64,000 nt of DNA from Neorhizobium vignae (GTDB lineage: Bacteria > Pseudomonadota > Alphaproteobacteria > Rhizobiales > Rhizobiaceae): the NCBI RefSeq assembly GCF_000732195.1, contig NZ_JNNU01000028.1, forward strand, positions 1 to 64,000, in the 5' to 3' direction. Numbering within the stretch: position 1 is the first letter of the stretch; every line of letters begins with the position of its first letter. Under the pieces are notes generated by a model. It searched no databases, had not been told where the DNA came from, and was given only the letters and a program-made list of their open reading frames with translations. Positions 1 to 8,228 of this stretch are shown here, in pieces. The translations under genes and the position numbers were made by a program.

Positions 1-68
<68 letters not shown>

Positions 69-90
69 CTATGAACCTGGGTTGCCAGGG

Positions 91-912
91 TTACAGTCGT
101 TTCAGCAGCTCTGTCTTTTTCGCCGCGAATTCGTCGTCTGAAAGTATTCCCTTCGAATGCAGGCCAGCAAGTCGTTCAATCTTGCTGATGATATCGTCTG
201 GATCGAAGCCAGCCGGCGAGGAGCGAATATTTGAGCTCGGAGCCGCTATCGATGGAATACCGACGCTCGGGCTCTGGTCTGACGGGGTTTTCTGTTCTTC
301 GTTCGGCGCCGGTGTGTCGTCAGCGGACGATACGATCTCCAGTTCCGATACGCGCACGAGCCCGTGCTGTGAGGTGAAGGTCAAAGACTGGTCGCCGCTC
401 TGCTGCTGCGAAAAACCGCCGATGTTATGGTCTCTTGTATCGTAGACCGTGATCTGCCCGTTTACATCGATGGCCAGGCGGCGGCTGGCCGGGAAGAAGG
501 CATAGCGAATGTTATTCTGCGCGCCCGTCGACGAGGGCTGGCCGAGATGTTGAGGCCACGAACTGCCATGCGAACTCGACTGGTAAAAGAAGCTGTTTCC
601 GTCTCCCTGGCTCTGAGATTGATAGGGCCGATCTACCTTCGGGCCGGAGAGTTCCCCAGAGCGGATGTAAGCGGCGATCTCCGAGCAAAGCATGTCCACC
701 CGGTGCTTCAACCCGTTGTTGAACATGTCACCGATCATGATCATGCCACCGCTTGACCATTGCCCCATGCCGCCAAGCTCGACGTGGTTGAACTGCGCCT
801 GACTGGCATGCCCGGCGATCAAGGCCATCGCAAGATGCTCGACCACACCAGGGCTGAACCCGTGCCGCTGGGACAGGCTTTCGATAATACTCTGTTCCTG
901 GATATCTCTCAT
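91..912 (-). CDS. SHOCT-domain protein
   Basis: About 273 residues. The last 35 or so residues (FDPDDIISKIERLAGLH, then KGILSDDEFAAKK) match the short C-terminal SHOCT module, found at the end of many bacterial proteins and thought to mediate oligomerisation or targeting. The N-terminal 90 residues look like a small folded domain with several helices; the middle is rich in Ser, Gln and Gly and probably flexible. There is no signal peptide or membrane segment. I chose ATG at 912; an in-frame GTG at 924 is possible and neither has a strong ribosome binding site. It sits alone between the tRNA and the RibD gene, so context gives no function. Confidence 0.75.
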   Translation of the reverse strand: MRDIQEQSIIESLSQRHGFSPGVVEHLAMALIAGHASQAQFNHVELGGMGQWSSGGMIMIGDMFNNGLKHRVDMLCSEIAAYIRSGELSGPKVDRPYQSQSQGDGNSFFYQSSSHGSSWPQHLGQPSSTGAQNNIRYAFFPASRRLAIDVNGQITVYDTRDHNIGGFSQQQSGDQSLTFTSQHGLVRVSELEIVSSADDTPAPNEEQKTPSDQSPSVGIPSIAAPSSNIRSSPAGFDPDDIISKIERLAGLHSKGILSDDEFAAKKTELLKRL

Positions 913-1502
913 AACAAGCTGCACTCGATTGGCCGGGCTTCATCTATGACATTTGCATGGCCTTGAGGATACCCATGGCGATCGTATCGCGACTGTCCGA
1001 AACCGTCGGGTGCATTGGCAGGCACAGGTGCGGTGGCGTTGCGCGGCCCCACGATACTAGCCTCCGGAAGCCATGCTTTTGCCGTGTCGGTGCGCGTGGG
1101 GCACCCGCGTGAACGATTGAGGCAGCGGAAGATCGATGGCGAACCTGATTCCGATGCCCGATTGGAGAAGCTGTCATCGGACAGAAGTTTCCCCTGCGTG
1201 CAAGACAGCCATTCGATCGGCGGCGCTGGCGAACGACGCGCCGCGGGAGCGGGTGAGCCCGATCAGGTCGGGAGTTCCCGCAAGTCTGCCCCGGCACCAA
1301 TACCGATCTTTTTCCACGACCGTCTCGATGGGCATGGCATCCGTCTTGGCGATACCGTGAGCCGTCTCTCGCGAGACCATTGACGGAATGTTGATCTGGT
1401 GAAATTTTCCGCCCGTATTACAGCTGGAAGCGAATATGCCGGGCGAGGAACCTTTTGCGGGTGCCGGCATTCATCTTTTTCGGCCGGAAGACGAGGCGGG
1501 AC
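913..1502. other. 590-bp stretch with no convincing gene
   Basis: Open frames exist on both strands, the longest being about 98 codons on the minus strand (1174-1470) and about 122 codons on the plus strand. None shows a recognisable motif, a clear ribosome binding site or conserved neighbours. The minus-strand frame has a fairly protein-like composition around 1200-1400 and could be a gene remnant. The promoter of the RibD-like gene should lie near the right end. Confidence 0.4.
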
Positions 1503-2330
1503 ATGCGATCAGTGAGGATGACCGAAGATCTGTGGCAGCACCTGCTTTCGCTTCGCGAAGGGTCATTGCGCCCGGTGGCGCTCTCCGCCGATGTCGATGG
1601 TTCCGGTCTCTCGCTCTATGGGCCGATCGCAATCCGCGGCGAGCCTCTGGTTCTAGCCCAGGTTGGCCAGTCTCTGGATGGCCGCGTCGCAACGCCGACC
1701 GGCGATGCCCAGGATGTGTCGGGCTGCGACGGCATTGCCCATCTGCACCGGTGCCGGGCGCTGGTGGACGCGGTAATCGTCGGGGTCGGGACGGTCGTTG
1801 CCGACAATCCCAGCCTTTCGGTTCGTGCCGTCAGCGGTAACAGCCCGGTGCGCGTCGTGGTGGATTGCAACGGCCGCATGCCGGAGCGGGCCAAGATGCT
1901 GCATGACGGGGGCACGCCGGTGCTCGTTCTGCAGGCCGACGACATTCCGCGCCGCAACCTCCGGCACACGATCATCAAGCTGCCGCGCCAGGCGGATGGG
2001 GGGCTCGCGCCGCGGGATATTCTTGAGGCGCTCGCCGAACGTGGCCTCACCACGGTGCTCGTCGAAGGAGGAGCCACCACCATTTCCCGCTTTGTCGATG
2101 CCCAGATGATCGACCGGCTGCATATCTCGATCGCGCCGATCATCATCGGTTCGGGTCCCGCCGGCATCCGCCTTTCGCCGATCGACCGCCTGTCGGAAGC
2201 CCGCCGCCCGGAGGTCCAGGTCTACAATATCGGCACGGACATCGTATTCGACTGCAATTTCCGCATTGAAGCGCAGCAGGCGGCCATCTCAGCAGGTTGC
2301 GAGGATGTCCTGATGGCCGACCTCGCATAG
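1503..2330 (+). CDS. RibD C-terminal-domain (DHFR-like) reductase
   Basis: About 275 residues, matching the reductase half of RibD, which uses NADPH to reduce the ribosyl group of a pyrimidine riboflavin intermediate. Family landmarks seen: QSLDGRVAT near residue 57, DAVIVGVGTVVADNPSL near 90, and EGGATTISRFVDAQMID near 190 followed by IAPIIIGSG. There is no CMP/dCMP deaminase domain, so this is a stand-alone reductase rather than a full RibD. ATG 1503 was chosen; ATG 1518 is an alternative. Its 3' end overlaps the convergent methyltransferase gene by 42 bp. With a PTPS homologue, two methyltransferases and a glycosyltransferase nearby, it probably acts in modified pterin or pyrimidine metabolism rather than riboflavin synthesis (inference). 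Confidence 0.85.
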   Translation: MRSVRMTEDLWQHLLSLREGSLRPVALSADVDGSGLSLYGPIAIRGEPLVLAQVGQSLDGRVATPTGDAQDVSGCDGIAHLHRCRALVDAVIVGVGTVVADNPSLSVRAVSGNSPVRVVVDCNGRMPERAKMLHDGGTPVLVLQADDIPRRNLRHTIIKLPRQADGGLAPRDILEALAERGLTTVLVEGGATTISRFVDAQMIDRLHISIAPIIIGSGPAGIRLSPIDRLSEARRPEVQVYNIGTDIVFDCNFRIEAQQAAISAGCEDVLMADLA

Positions 2331-3074
2331 GCTGCCTTCGCGATCGACCATGTTCCGCCGGAAATCGGCCCAGTCGCGGATTTCGTTCTCGTCGAGCTGG
2401 CCGTATTCATAGACCGCGCGTACCACTCCGTCGAGGAACAGACGCTGCAGCTCGCGCTGCTCTGCAGCCATCGTCCATGGGCTTTCGGCGGTCCTCACCG
2501 TATAACCGCTCTCCCCCAGGCAATCGGCCAGCGTCTCCCAGGCCCGCGGTCCCAGCGAAAATCCAAAACCCTTGTCGCTCAGCTGATGGGCGTTGAAGCT
2601 TGCAAGCACGGCCTCGTCCAGCGGATGCGGCTTGGACCAGCGCATCCGGCCGTCATAGTTGAGCGCCGCGTAGAGACTGATACCTCTCTCCGCGACATGG
2701 GCGACGAAACGGCGAATGAACTGCTCCGAACAGAGGTCGAAGAGCGCAGACGCGGTCACGAGACTGACTTCGGCGAGCGGCAGCGCTTCGAGCTCGTTGA
2801 GATCCCCCTGAATGAGGTCGACAGCATCCCCATGCAAGCGGCGTGCTTCGTCCAGCAGCCGGTGGTCGTGGTCGAAAAGCCGAAAGTGAGCCGGCTTTCG
2901 AAGCCTGGAGGAGAGCACGCGGAAGGTCGAGCCGGTGCCGCAGCCGATATCGAGCACGGTTGGGGCCGAGAGGCTTTCGAGGGATTGTACAGCCGCTGCC
3001 AGCAAGTCCGCGTCACGTGCGAGAACATCCACGGGCTCGCGCAGCGCCAGCCAGTCCCTGTCGAAGCCGCTCAT
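2289..3074 (-). CDS. class I SAM-dependent methyltransferase
   Basis: 261 residues with a standard Rossmann methyltransferase start: VLDIGCGTGS near residue 41 (motif I), LFDHDHRLLDEA (motif II acidic loop) and DLIQGDLNELEALPL near 87. The substrate cannot be read from sequence. Its ATG overlaps the stop of the upstream glycosyltransferase gene by 4 bp, so it is the last gene of the MDR-PTPS-glycosyltransferase-methyltransferase operon and is translationally coupled to it. Its 3' end runs 42 bp into the opposing RibD-like gene. The soluble protein shows no membrane segments. Confidence 0.88.
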   Translation of the reverse strand: MSGFDRDWLALREPVDVLARDADLLAAAVQSLESLSAPTVLDIGCGTGSTFRVLSSRLRKPAHFRLFDHDHRLLDEARRLHGDAVDLIQGDLNELEALPLAEVSLVTASALFDLCSEQFIRRFVAHVAERGISLYAALNYDGRMRWSKPHPLDEAVLASFNAHQLSDKGFGFSLGPRAWETLADCLGESGYTVRTAESPWTMAAEQRELQRLFLDGVVRAVYEYGQLDENEIRDWADFRRNMVDREGSLCEVGHQDILATC

Positions 3075-4114
3075 CGAACCGTTCCCAGAAAACCCGAGAT
3101 GGTGACGGCGGTGTCCCGCCAGGAGGGAAGCGCGGCACCCGCGACCGCTGCGGCGTCGGCCATGGAAATGCGGGTTTCCGGCTCTTTCAGCAGACGTCGC
3201 AGAGCGGCCGCGAAAGCGTCCGGGTCGTCCGGTGGAACGAGAAAGCCGGCGCTTTCGGGCACGACGTCCGGCACGGCCCCCGCCGCACAGCCGACGATCG
3301 GCAATCCTTGCGCGAGCGCCTCGGCAAACACCATGCCATAACCTTCATAACGGCTCGCCAGCGCAAAGACGTCGGCCTTGGCGAATTCGGAGCGTGTGTC
3401 GTCGATCTGGCCGGCGAGTTCGATGCGGTTACCGAGCCCGGATTTGGCGATCTGGCGTTCGAGCTGCGCCGCAGTGCCGGGATCGAGCATCTTGCTGCCG
3501 ACGATGCGGCAGGTCCATGGCAGACCGCGCAGCTTCTCGAGCGAGGAAATCAGTATGTCGTGGCCCTTGCGGTGGGTCAGCGTGCCGACGCTGAGGATCA
3601 GAGGCGGATCGCCGCCACCAGCAGCCAGCGGTGCCGGATCCATGCCCGGGATGGCGACCGTGATCTTTTCCGCAGGGACGGCGTAATTGGCGGCCAGTTC
3701 GGCAGCGGTGGAATGCGATGTAACAATAACACCGCGGGTGTGCGCCAGAGCCGCCTTCTCCCGGGCGGCCGCGGCGTCTTGCTGCTTGCCGTCGAGCCCC
3801 GTCTCCAGCGCCAGCGGGTGGTGCACGAGCGCCATGATTTTCAGGCGTTTCGCTTGGCGGCCCGCCCATTCGTCCATCGCGCCGAAGGCCAACCCGTCGA
3901 TCAGGACGAGACTGTCATCGGCGAGCCCGGAAAGCCTCCCTTCGGCATCGTCGAGCTGCTTTGCATCCGGGTTCGGAAAACCGTCGCCGAGGGAGATCAG
4001 TTCGACATTCCAGCCGAGGTCGCGCAGGGCCGCGACGACACGGCGATCATAGCCGTAACCGCCCGTGCGGGTTTCGAGCTCGCCCGGATAGGCGAAGACA
4101 AGATCGCGGCTCAC
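3071..4114 (-). CDS. GT4-type glycosyltransferase
   Basis: 347 residues with GT-B fold signs: an N-terminal DLVFAYPGELETRTGGYGYD segment with the Gly-rich acceptor loop, the inter-domain hinge PLILSVGTLTHRKGHDIL near residue 188, and the C-terminal nucleotide-sugar signature ASRYEGYGMVFAEALAQGLP near 255, whose Glu residues (EX7E) are conserved in GT4 enzymes. It should transfer a sugar from a nucleotide donor with retention; donor and acceptor are unknown. It overlaps both neighbours by 4 bp (stop with the methyltransferase, start with the PTPS homologue), indicating a tightly coupled operon. Confidence 0.88.
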   Translation of the reverse strand: MSRDLVFAYPGELETRTGGYGYDRRVVAALRDLGWNVELISLGDGFPNPDAKQLDDAEGRLSGLADDSLVLIDGLAFGAMDEWAGRQAKRLKIMALVHHPLALETGLDGKQQDAAAAREKAALAHTRGVIVTSHSTAAELAANYAVPAEKITVAIPGMDPAPLAAGGGDPPLILSVGTLTHRKGHDILISSLEKLRGLPWTCRIVGSKMLDPGTAAQLERQIAKSGLGNRIELAGQIDDTRSEFAKADVFALASRYEGYGMVFAEALAQGLPIVGCAAGAVPDVVPESAGFLVPPDDPDAFAAALRRLLKEPETRISMADAAAVAGAALPSWRDTAVTISGFLGTVR

Positions 4115-4509
4115 AGCTCGGCCTCGAACCAGCCGCGGGCGGTGTGCGATTCGTGCAGCATGACCCGCAGTTTGCGGATGCGGCCACCACCCCCGCCGAG
4201 CCGGCCGTTCCGGACGGCATCGGCGATGCGGTCGAATATGTGCTTGGCGAGGAATTCCGTCGTCGTCACCTTGCCGGCGAAAATCTCCAGCGTGTCGAGG
4301 TTCTGGTAGTTGAGCGGCGCCAGCACTTCCTTCAGTACGTCGGTCGCTAGCCCGATATCCACGGCAAGGCCGTTGTCGTCCAGATCGCCGGTGAAGAAGG
4401 CGGCATCGACCACGAAGGTTGCCCCATGCATGCCCTGGGCGGGGCCGAAGACCGGGCGGGCAAGACTATGCGCGATCATGATGTGATCGCGGACTTCGAC
4501 GGCGAACAT
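4111..4509 (-). CDS. 6-pyruvoyl-tetrahydropterin synthase/QueD homologue with altered active site
   Basis: 132 residues, the usual size for the PTPS/QueD T-fold family, which converts dihydroneopterin triphosphate to pyruvoyl- or carboxy-tetrahydropterin. The fold landmarks are present: H9 to H14 in the first strand, MHGATFVV near 27, VDIGLATDVLKEV near 50, TTTEFLAKHIFDRI near 82 and a late HESHTARGWFE. Several catalytic residues are not. The zinc motif HGH reads HGA, so only His14 and His28 remain of three ligands. The catalytic Cys four residues before it is Ala24. The LDH catalytic pair reads LNY. The late Glu is kept. It therefore probably does a different reaction or binds rather than converts a pterin (inference). 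Confidence 0.82.
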   Translation of the reverse strand: MFAVEVRDHIMIAHSLARPVFGPAQGMHGATFVVDAAFFTGDLDDNGLAVDIGLATDVLKEVLAPLNYQNLDTLEIFAGKVTTTEFLAKHIFDRIADAVRNGRLGGGGGRIRKLRVMLHESHTARGWFEAEL

Positions 4510-4521
4510 GCGGGATTTCCT

Positions 4522-5523
4522 TCAATACTTGATGCGATGACAGAGCGTGGCAGCCGAGCCGATGATCCCGGCATAATCGGCGGCGATGGTCTCGAACGGT
4601 GTTTCGCCCGAAATCAGGTGGTCGAGCCGGTCGTCGGCGAGAAGCTGGAGCGCCTTGCCCATGCGTCGCCTGGTGTCCCAGCGGGCCCGTCGTCCGGGCG
4701 GCAGGGAGGCTACCTGTGAACTGACGATGGAAAGACGCTTGGCATGAAAAGCTTGCCCAAGCGGGATCTCCACATGCTTTTCTCCATACCAGCTTGCTTC
4801 GATAATCCGGGCTTCGAAACCTGCATGATCGAGCGCCGTTGCCAGAGCCTCGGCCGAAGCGGAAGCATTGACCAGCACGTCGCAATCATGTGGCACATGA
4901 CCGGCAGACGAAAATCGAAGACCGAGAGCCTCGGCAGTTCCGGCGCGCGCCGGCTCGATATCGGAAATCACCACTTCGGTGCCGATGATCCGTGAGGCTA
5001 GGTAGGCGACCAGAAGGCCAACGACGCCGGCGCCGAAAACGACCACGCGGTCGCCCGGCTGGATGCCTGCGTCCCAGGTGATATTGAGTGCGGTTTCCAT
5101 ATTGGCAGCCAGCACTGCGCGGCGCGGGGGTAAGCTGTCGACAAGTGGGTGGGTGGCGGAAACCGGCACGCGAAAACGGTCCTGATGGGGATGCAGGCAG
5201 AAGACCGCTTTGCCGACGAGCCCTTCAGGTCCTTCTTCGACCACGCCGACGGCGGCATAGCCGTATTTCACGGGGAAGGGGAATTGGCCGGCCTGGTGCG
5301 GGGCACGCATGCGCTCATATTCGCTTTCCGGCACCTGTCCGGCAAAAACGAGCGATTCGGTACCACGGCTGATGCCGCTATAGAGCGTTCGAACGACAAC
5401 CTCGCCCTCGCAGGCCGTCGGCCGCTTCTCCTGCCGAAGCGCGCAACGGCCCGTCTCCTCGATCCAGAGTGCTCTTCCGTCCTTCTGCGTTGCCGCATTC
5501 GGAACTGTCTCACGCCTTGTCAC
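4522..5523 (-). CDS. medium-chain dehydrogenase, BchC-like, apparently zinc-less
   Basis: 333 residues with the MDR architecture: N-terminal GroES-like domain, then a Rossmann domain with VVVFGAGVVGLL near residue 162 and the acidic ISDIEPAR turn near 186. The usual catalytic zinc Cys (GxCGxD region) is replaced by YSGISRGTES, and the GHE motif by KYGYAAVG, as in BchC-type and related zinc-less members. The central Cys-rich structural zinc loop is also absent. Probably an NAD(P)H oxidoreductase on an alcohol or enone. It is the first gene of the four-gene minus-strand operon and lies 12 bp before the PTPS homologue. A 219-bp gap separates it from the divergent phosphatidyltransferase gene, leaving room for a shared promoter region. 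Confidence 0.82.
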   Translation of the reverse strand: MTRRETVPNAATQKDGRALWIEETGRCALRQEKRPTACEGEVVVRTLYSGISRGTESLVFAGQVPESEYERMRAPHQAGQFPFPVKYGYAAVGVVEEGPEGLVGKAVFCLHPHQDRFRVPVSATHPLVDSLPPRRAVLAANMETALNITWDAGIQPGDRVVVFGAGVVGLLVAYLASRIIGTEVVISDIEPARAGTAEALGLRFSSAGHVPHDCDVLVNASASAEALATALDHAGFEARIIEASWYGEKHVEIPLGQAFHAKRLSIVSSQVASLPPGRRARWDTRRRMGKALQLLADDRLDHLISGETPFETIAADYAGIIGSAATLCHRIKY

Positions 5524-5742
5524 GCCTCACACCTTTCACGCCTTAACAATCCAGACCTAGAGGCTTCGACGATGACGGCAAGGGAGCCGTCCGGCGAGAG
5601 GGGGATATGGCCATCACGTTTATTTGACGGCGGTTTTGCGGATCCGGCATTTGCTGCCCACCGTATTCTTCTCCATGTAGTGCCTGTGAGGAGAGTGTCA
5701 TGATTATTTCATATCATCCCTTGGACGAGGAAGGCACGTCCA

Positions 5743-6537
5743 ATGGCTGACTGGATGAATGCCGGGCCGCTGGATCGCCAGGCGGCACGCAGGGCTCACC
5801 GCTTGCTCTCCCTGGATGCCTATGCCGTAACCATGACCGTCGCCGCCGCGCTGGTTGCGGTCATGCATTTCCTTGGCGACTGGCTCGGCATCGATACGGC
5901 CGCGGCCTGCTGCGCCTTCATCATCTATGCGGCGATTTCCGCCGTAGCGCTCGGCAATCTGCGCGCGCATGGGCATGGGCGTTTCGGCGCGGCCAATATC
6001 GTGACGACAATCCGCGCCGCACTCACGTCGGTTCTAGGCGGGATGGTGCTGGCATCGCCGCAGTTCGGCGTGGGCTTCGATCAGGGCGCCCTGTGGATGC
6101 TCGGCTTCCTGGTCGCTTTCGCGATGGTCCTGGATGGTGTCGACGGCTTCCTCGCACGGCAGGCAGGCACGTCTTCCCGGTTCGGCGCGCGATTCGACAT
6201 GGAGATCGACGCGCTGCTGATCCTCTTCCTGTCGCTCGCGGCAGTGCTGCTCGGCAAGGCGGGACTTTGGATCCTGCTGATCGGCCTGATGCGCTATGCC
6301 TATGTCGGGGCTCAGGCGGTCTTTCCGGCGCTGAGGGGCGAACTGCCGCATTCGATGCGCCGCAAGGCGATCTGCGTCGTTCAGGGCGTGGCGCTGTGCC
6401 TGATGTTGTTTCCGGTCGTTACCTCGCCGGTCTCCACCCTGCTTGCGGCTGCGGCCCTCGCTTTGCTCACCTATTCCTTCGCCGTCGATGTGATCTTCCT
6501 GGTGAGCGCGAGCAGGAGCCATCATGCCGCGGCCTGA
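5743..6537 (+). CDS. CDP-alcohol phosphatidyltransferase family membrane protein
   Basis: 264 residues with about six hydrophobic segments. The family motif DG-x2-AR-x8-G-x3-D-x3-D is intact at about residues 132-154 (DGFLARQAG through FDMEID). Such enzymes move a phosphoalcohol from a CDP-activated donor to an alcohol acceptor at the inner face of the membrane. Here the CDP motif sits later than in short phospholipid synthases, with two or three helices before it, so the acceptor is not predictable. The ATG follows a good AGGAAGG binding site. Its 3' end overlaps the FkbM gene by 14 bp, so the two are co-transcribed. Confidence 0.87.
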   Translation: MADWMNAGPLDRQAARRAHRLLSLDAYAVTMTVAAALVAVMHFLGDWLGIDTAAACCAFIIYAAISAVALGNLRAHGHGRFGAANIVTTIRAALTSVLGGMVLASPQFGVGFDQGALWMLGFLVAFAMVLDGVDGFLARQAGTSSRFGARFDMEIDALLILFLSLAAVLLGKAGLWILLIGLMRYAYVGAQAVFPALRGELPHSMRRKAICVVQGVALCLMLFPVVTSPVSTLLAAAALALLTYSFAVDVIFLVSASRSHHAAA

Positions 6538-7273
6538 TTTTTCCGCTTCCCTGGGCCTGACACGCTCGCTGCTGATCTATTACGGCCAGCCCTGGCGGCG
6601 CTCTTCGCTGAAGCGTTTCTATGCAGGCCTCGTCCGCAAAGGCGATCTCGTATTCGATATCGGTGCGCATGCCGGCAGCCGCAGCCGGACGCTTCTGTCG
6701 CTTGGCACCAGGATCGTTGCGCTGGAGCCGCAGCCTTTGTTTGCCGATTTTATTGCCAGATCCTTCGCGGGCGAAGAGTTGACGCTGCTGCGCAAGGCGG
6801 TCGGCAAGGAGCCCGGCAGCGTCGATCTGCATATTTCCAGCCGCCATCCGACCGTGACCAGCATATCCTCGTCCTGGATCTCGAAAGTCGAAAAGACTTC
6901 CGGGTTCCGCAACGTCACCTGGGACCGTGTCGAGCGCGTGGAGATGACGACGCTCGATGTGCTGATCGGAGAATACGGCGTGCCGGCCTTCTGCAAGATC
7001 GACGTGGAGGGCGCCGAGGCGGATATCATCGCCGGGCTGCATCATCCCATCCCGCTGATCGCCTTCGAATATATTCCGGCGACGATGGAAATCGCCGAGG
7101 AAGCCATCGGCCATCTGCGGAAACTCGGCCCCTATCGCTTCAACCGGGTCGAGGGGGAGCGGCATCGGTTCGTCCATGACGAATGGATGACCGCCGATGC
7201 GATGCTGGCCGAGATTGCGGGCCTTGCCGGCCAGACGTCGTCCGGCGATATCTACGCGCGGCTGGAGGCCTGA
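6524..7273 (+). CDS. FkbM-family methyltransferase
   Basis: 249 residues. The SAM motif VFDIGAHAGSRSRTL near residue 43 and ALEPQPLFADFI near 66 are followed by the FkbM signature FCKIDVEGAEADIIAGL near 157. FkbM enzymes O-methylate sugars, glycolipids and polyketides. It overlaps the CDP-alcohol phosphotransferase gene by 14 bp. Together with the glycosyltransferase upstream it suggests methylation of a glycosylated or lipid-linked product (inference). It meets the flippase-like gene tail to tail with 4 bp between stops. Confidence 0.87.
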   Translation: MPRPDFSASLGLTRSLLIYYGQPWRRSSLKRFYAGLVRKGDLVFDIGAHAGSRSRTLLSLGTRIVALEPQPLFADFIARSFAGEELTLLRKAVGKEPGSVDLHISSRHPTVTSISSSWISKVEKTSGFRNVTWDRVERVEMTTLDVLIGEYGVPAFCKIDVEGAEADIIAGLHHPIPLIAFEYIPATMEIAEEAIGHLRKLGPYRFNRVEGERHRFVHDEWMTADAMLAEIAGLAGQTSSGDIYARLEA

Positions 7274-7277
7274 CGCC

Positions 7278-8201
7278 TCAACGGTTCCGTCTGCTGAAAA
7301 GCGCCGCCAAGATGAACACCAGGCCGGGTGCGGCGCCGACAAGCGCCAGAATGCCGTAGAGGATGCTGGCTGTGACGCCGTCGGACGCCGCATACCCGAA
7401 AAGCGGCCAGAGGCCTGCTGCCGCGGCCTCCCTGGCGCCCCAGCCGGCAATCGTGGCGGGGATCAGCATCATCAGCAGACAGAGCGGAATGGCAGTGACA
7501 GCCGCGAGTGCCGGTAAGGGTGCGCCGACGGCGGCCGAGGCAAGCATGAACATTGCGATATAGCTTGCGACGATGACGAGGCTGAACAGCGTCTGCACGA
7601 TCCACGCCCGGTCCCGCAGGAAGACCTGCGCCAGCGCTGCCTTCAACGCCGTAAGCCGGGGCTTAACACGACGCGGCGGGAAGCGGAGCAGCAGCAGGAA
7701 CGCGATGGCGAGGCCCGCGGCGGCGACCGCGAAACCGGAGAGAAGATGGCGCACGTCCTCCGGGATCGCTGCCCCGCCCAGAAGCGGCCAGAGCATCACG
7801 CCGAAGGTTGCTATGACGAAAAATATCCCCTGCCCGGCAACCCGCTCGAACAGCACGGCCTGCACCGGCACCTTCCCGCCGTCACCATGAGCCCGGTTGC
7901 GGACGGCGCGAACCGCATCGCCTGCCACTCCGCCCGGCAGAAGCTGGTTGACCAGCGTTCCGAGATAATAGTCGCCTATCGCTTTCCCGACGCCCAGGTG
8001 CTGGCCAAGCCGGGCTGCCGTGAACCGCCAGCGGAGCGCCGAGAGTACGATCTGCACCTGCACGAGGATGAGGCCGGCGGTTATATAGGTCGGATCGGCC
8101 GACGCCAGGCTTGCGGCAATCCGTTGCGGCTCGAAGCGCAGGATCACGGCAATGAGAAGTGCGAAGGCCGCAGATAAGCCTATAGGTTTCAGAAAACGCA
8201 T
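7278..8201 (-). CDS. UPF0104 / lysylphosphatidylglycerol synthase transmembrane-domain protein
   Basis: About 307 residues with some eight hydrophobic segments. Landmarks of the LPG-synthase transmembrane family are the LRWRFTAARLG stretch near residue 55, NQLLPGGVAGDAVRA near 80 and a late WGAREAAAAGLWPLFGY. Members act as lipid flippases or polyprenyl/glycolipid export factors. There is no soluble aminoacyl-transfer domain, so it is the membrane half only. The ATG at 8201 was chosen because the protein then begins just before the first helix; an upstream ATG at 8279 would overlap the opposing gene. The start lies only 27 bp from the sulfatase start on the other strand. Confidence 0.8.
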   Translation of the reverse strand: MRFLKPIGLSAAFALLIAVILRFEPQRIAASLASADPTYITAGLILVQVQIVLSALRWRFTAARLGQHLGVGKAIGDYYLGTLVNQLLPGGVAGDAVRAVRNRAHGDGGKVPVQAVLFERVAGQGIFFVIATFGVMLWPLLGGAAIPEDVRHLLSGFAVAAAGLAIAFLLLLRFPPRRVKPRLTALKAALAQVFLRDRAWIVQTLFSLVIVASYIAMFMLASAAVGAPLPALAAVTAIPLCLLMMLIPATIAGWGAREAAAAGLWPLFGYAASDGVTASILYGILALVGAAPGLVFILAALFSRRNR

Positions 8202-8228
8202 AGGCCGAAGGGTTTGCAGGAACAGCGC

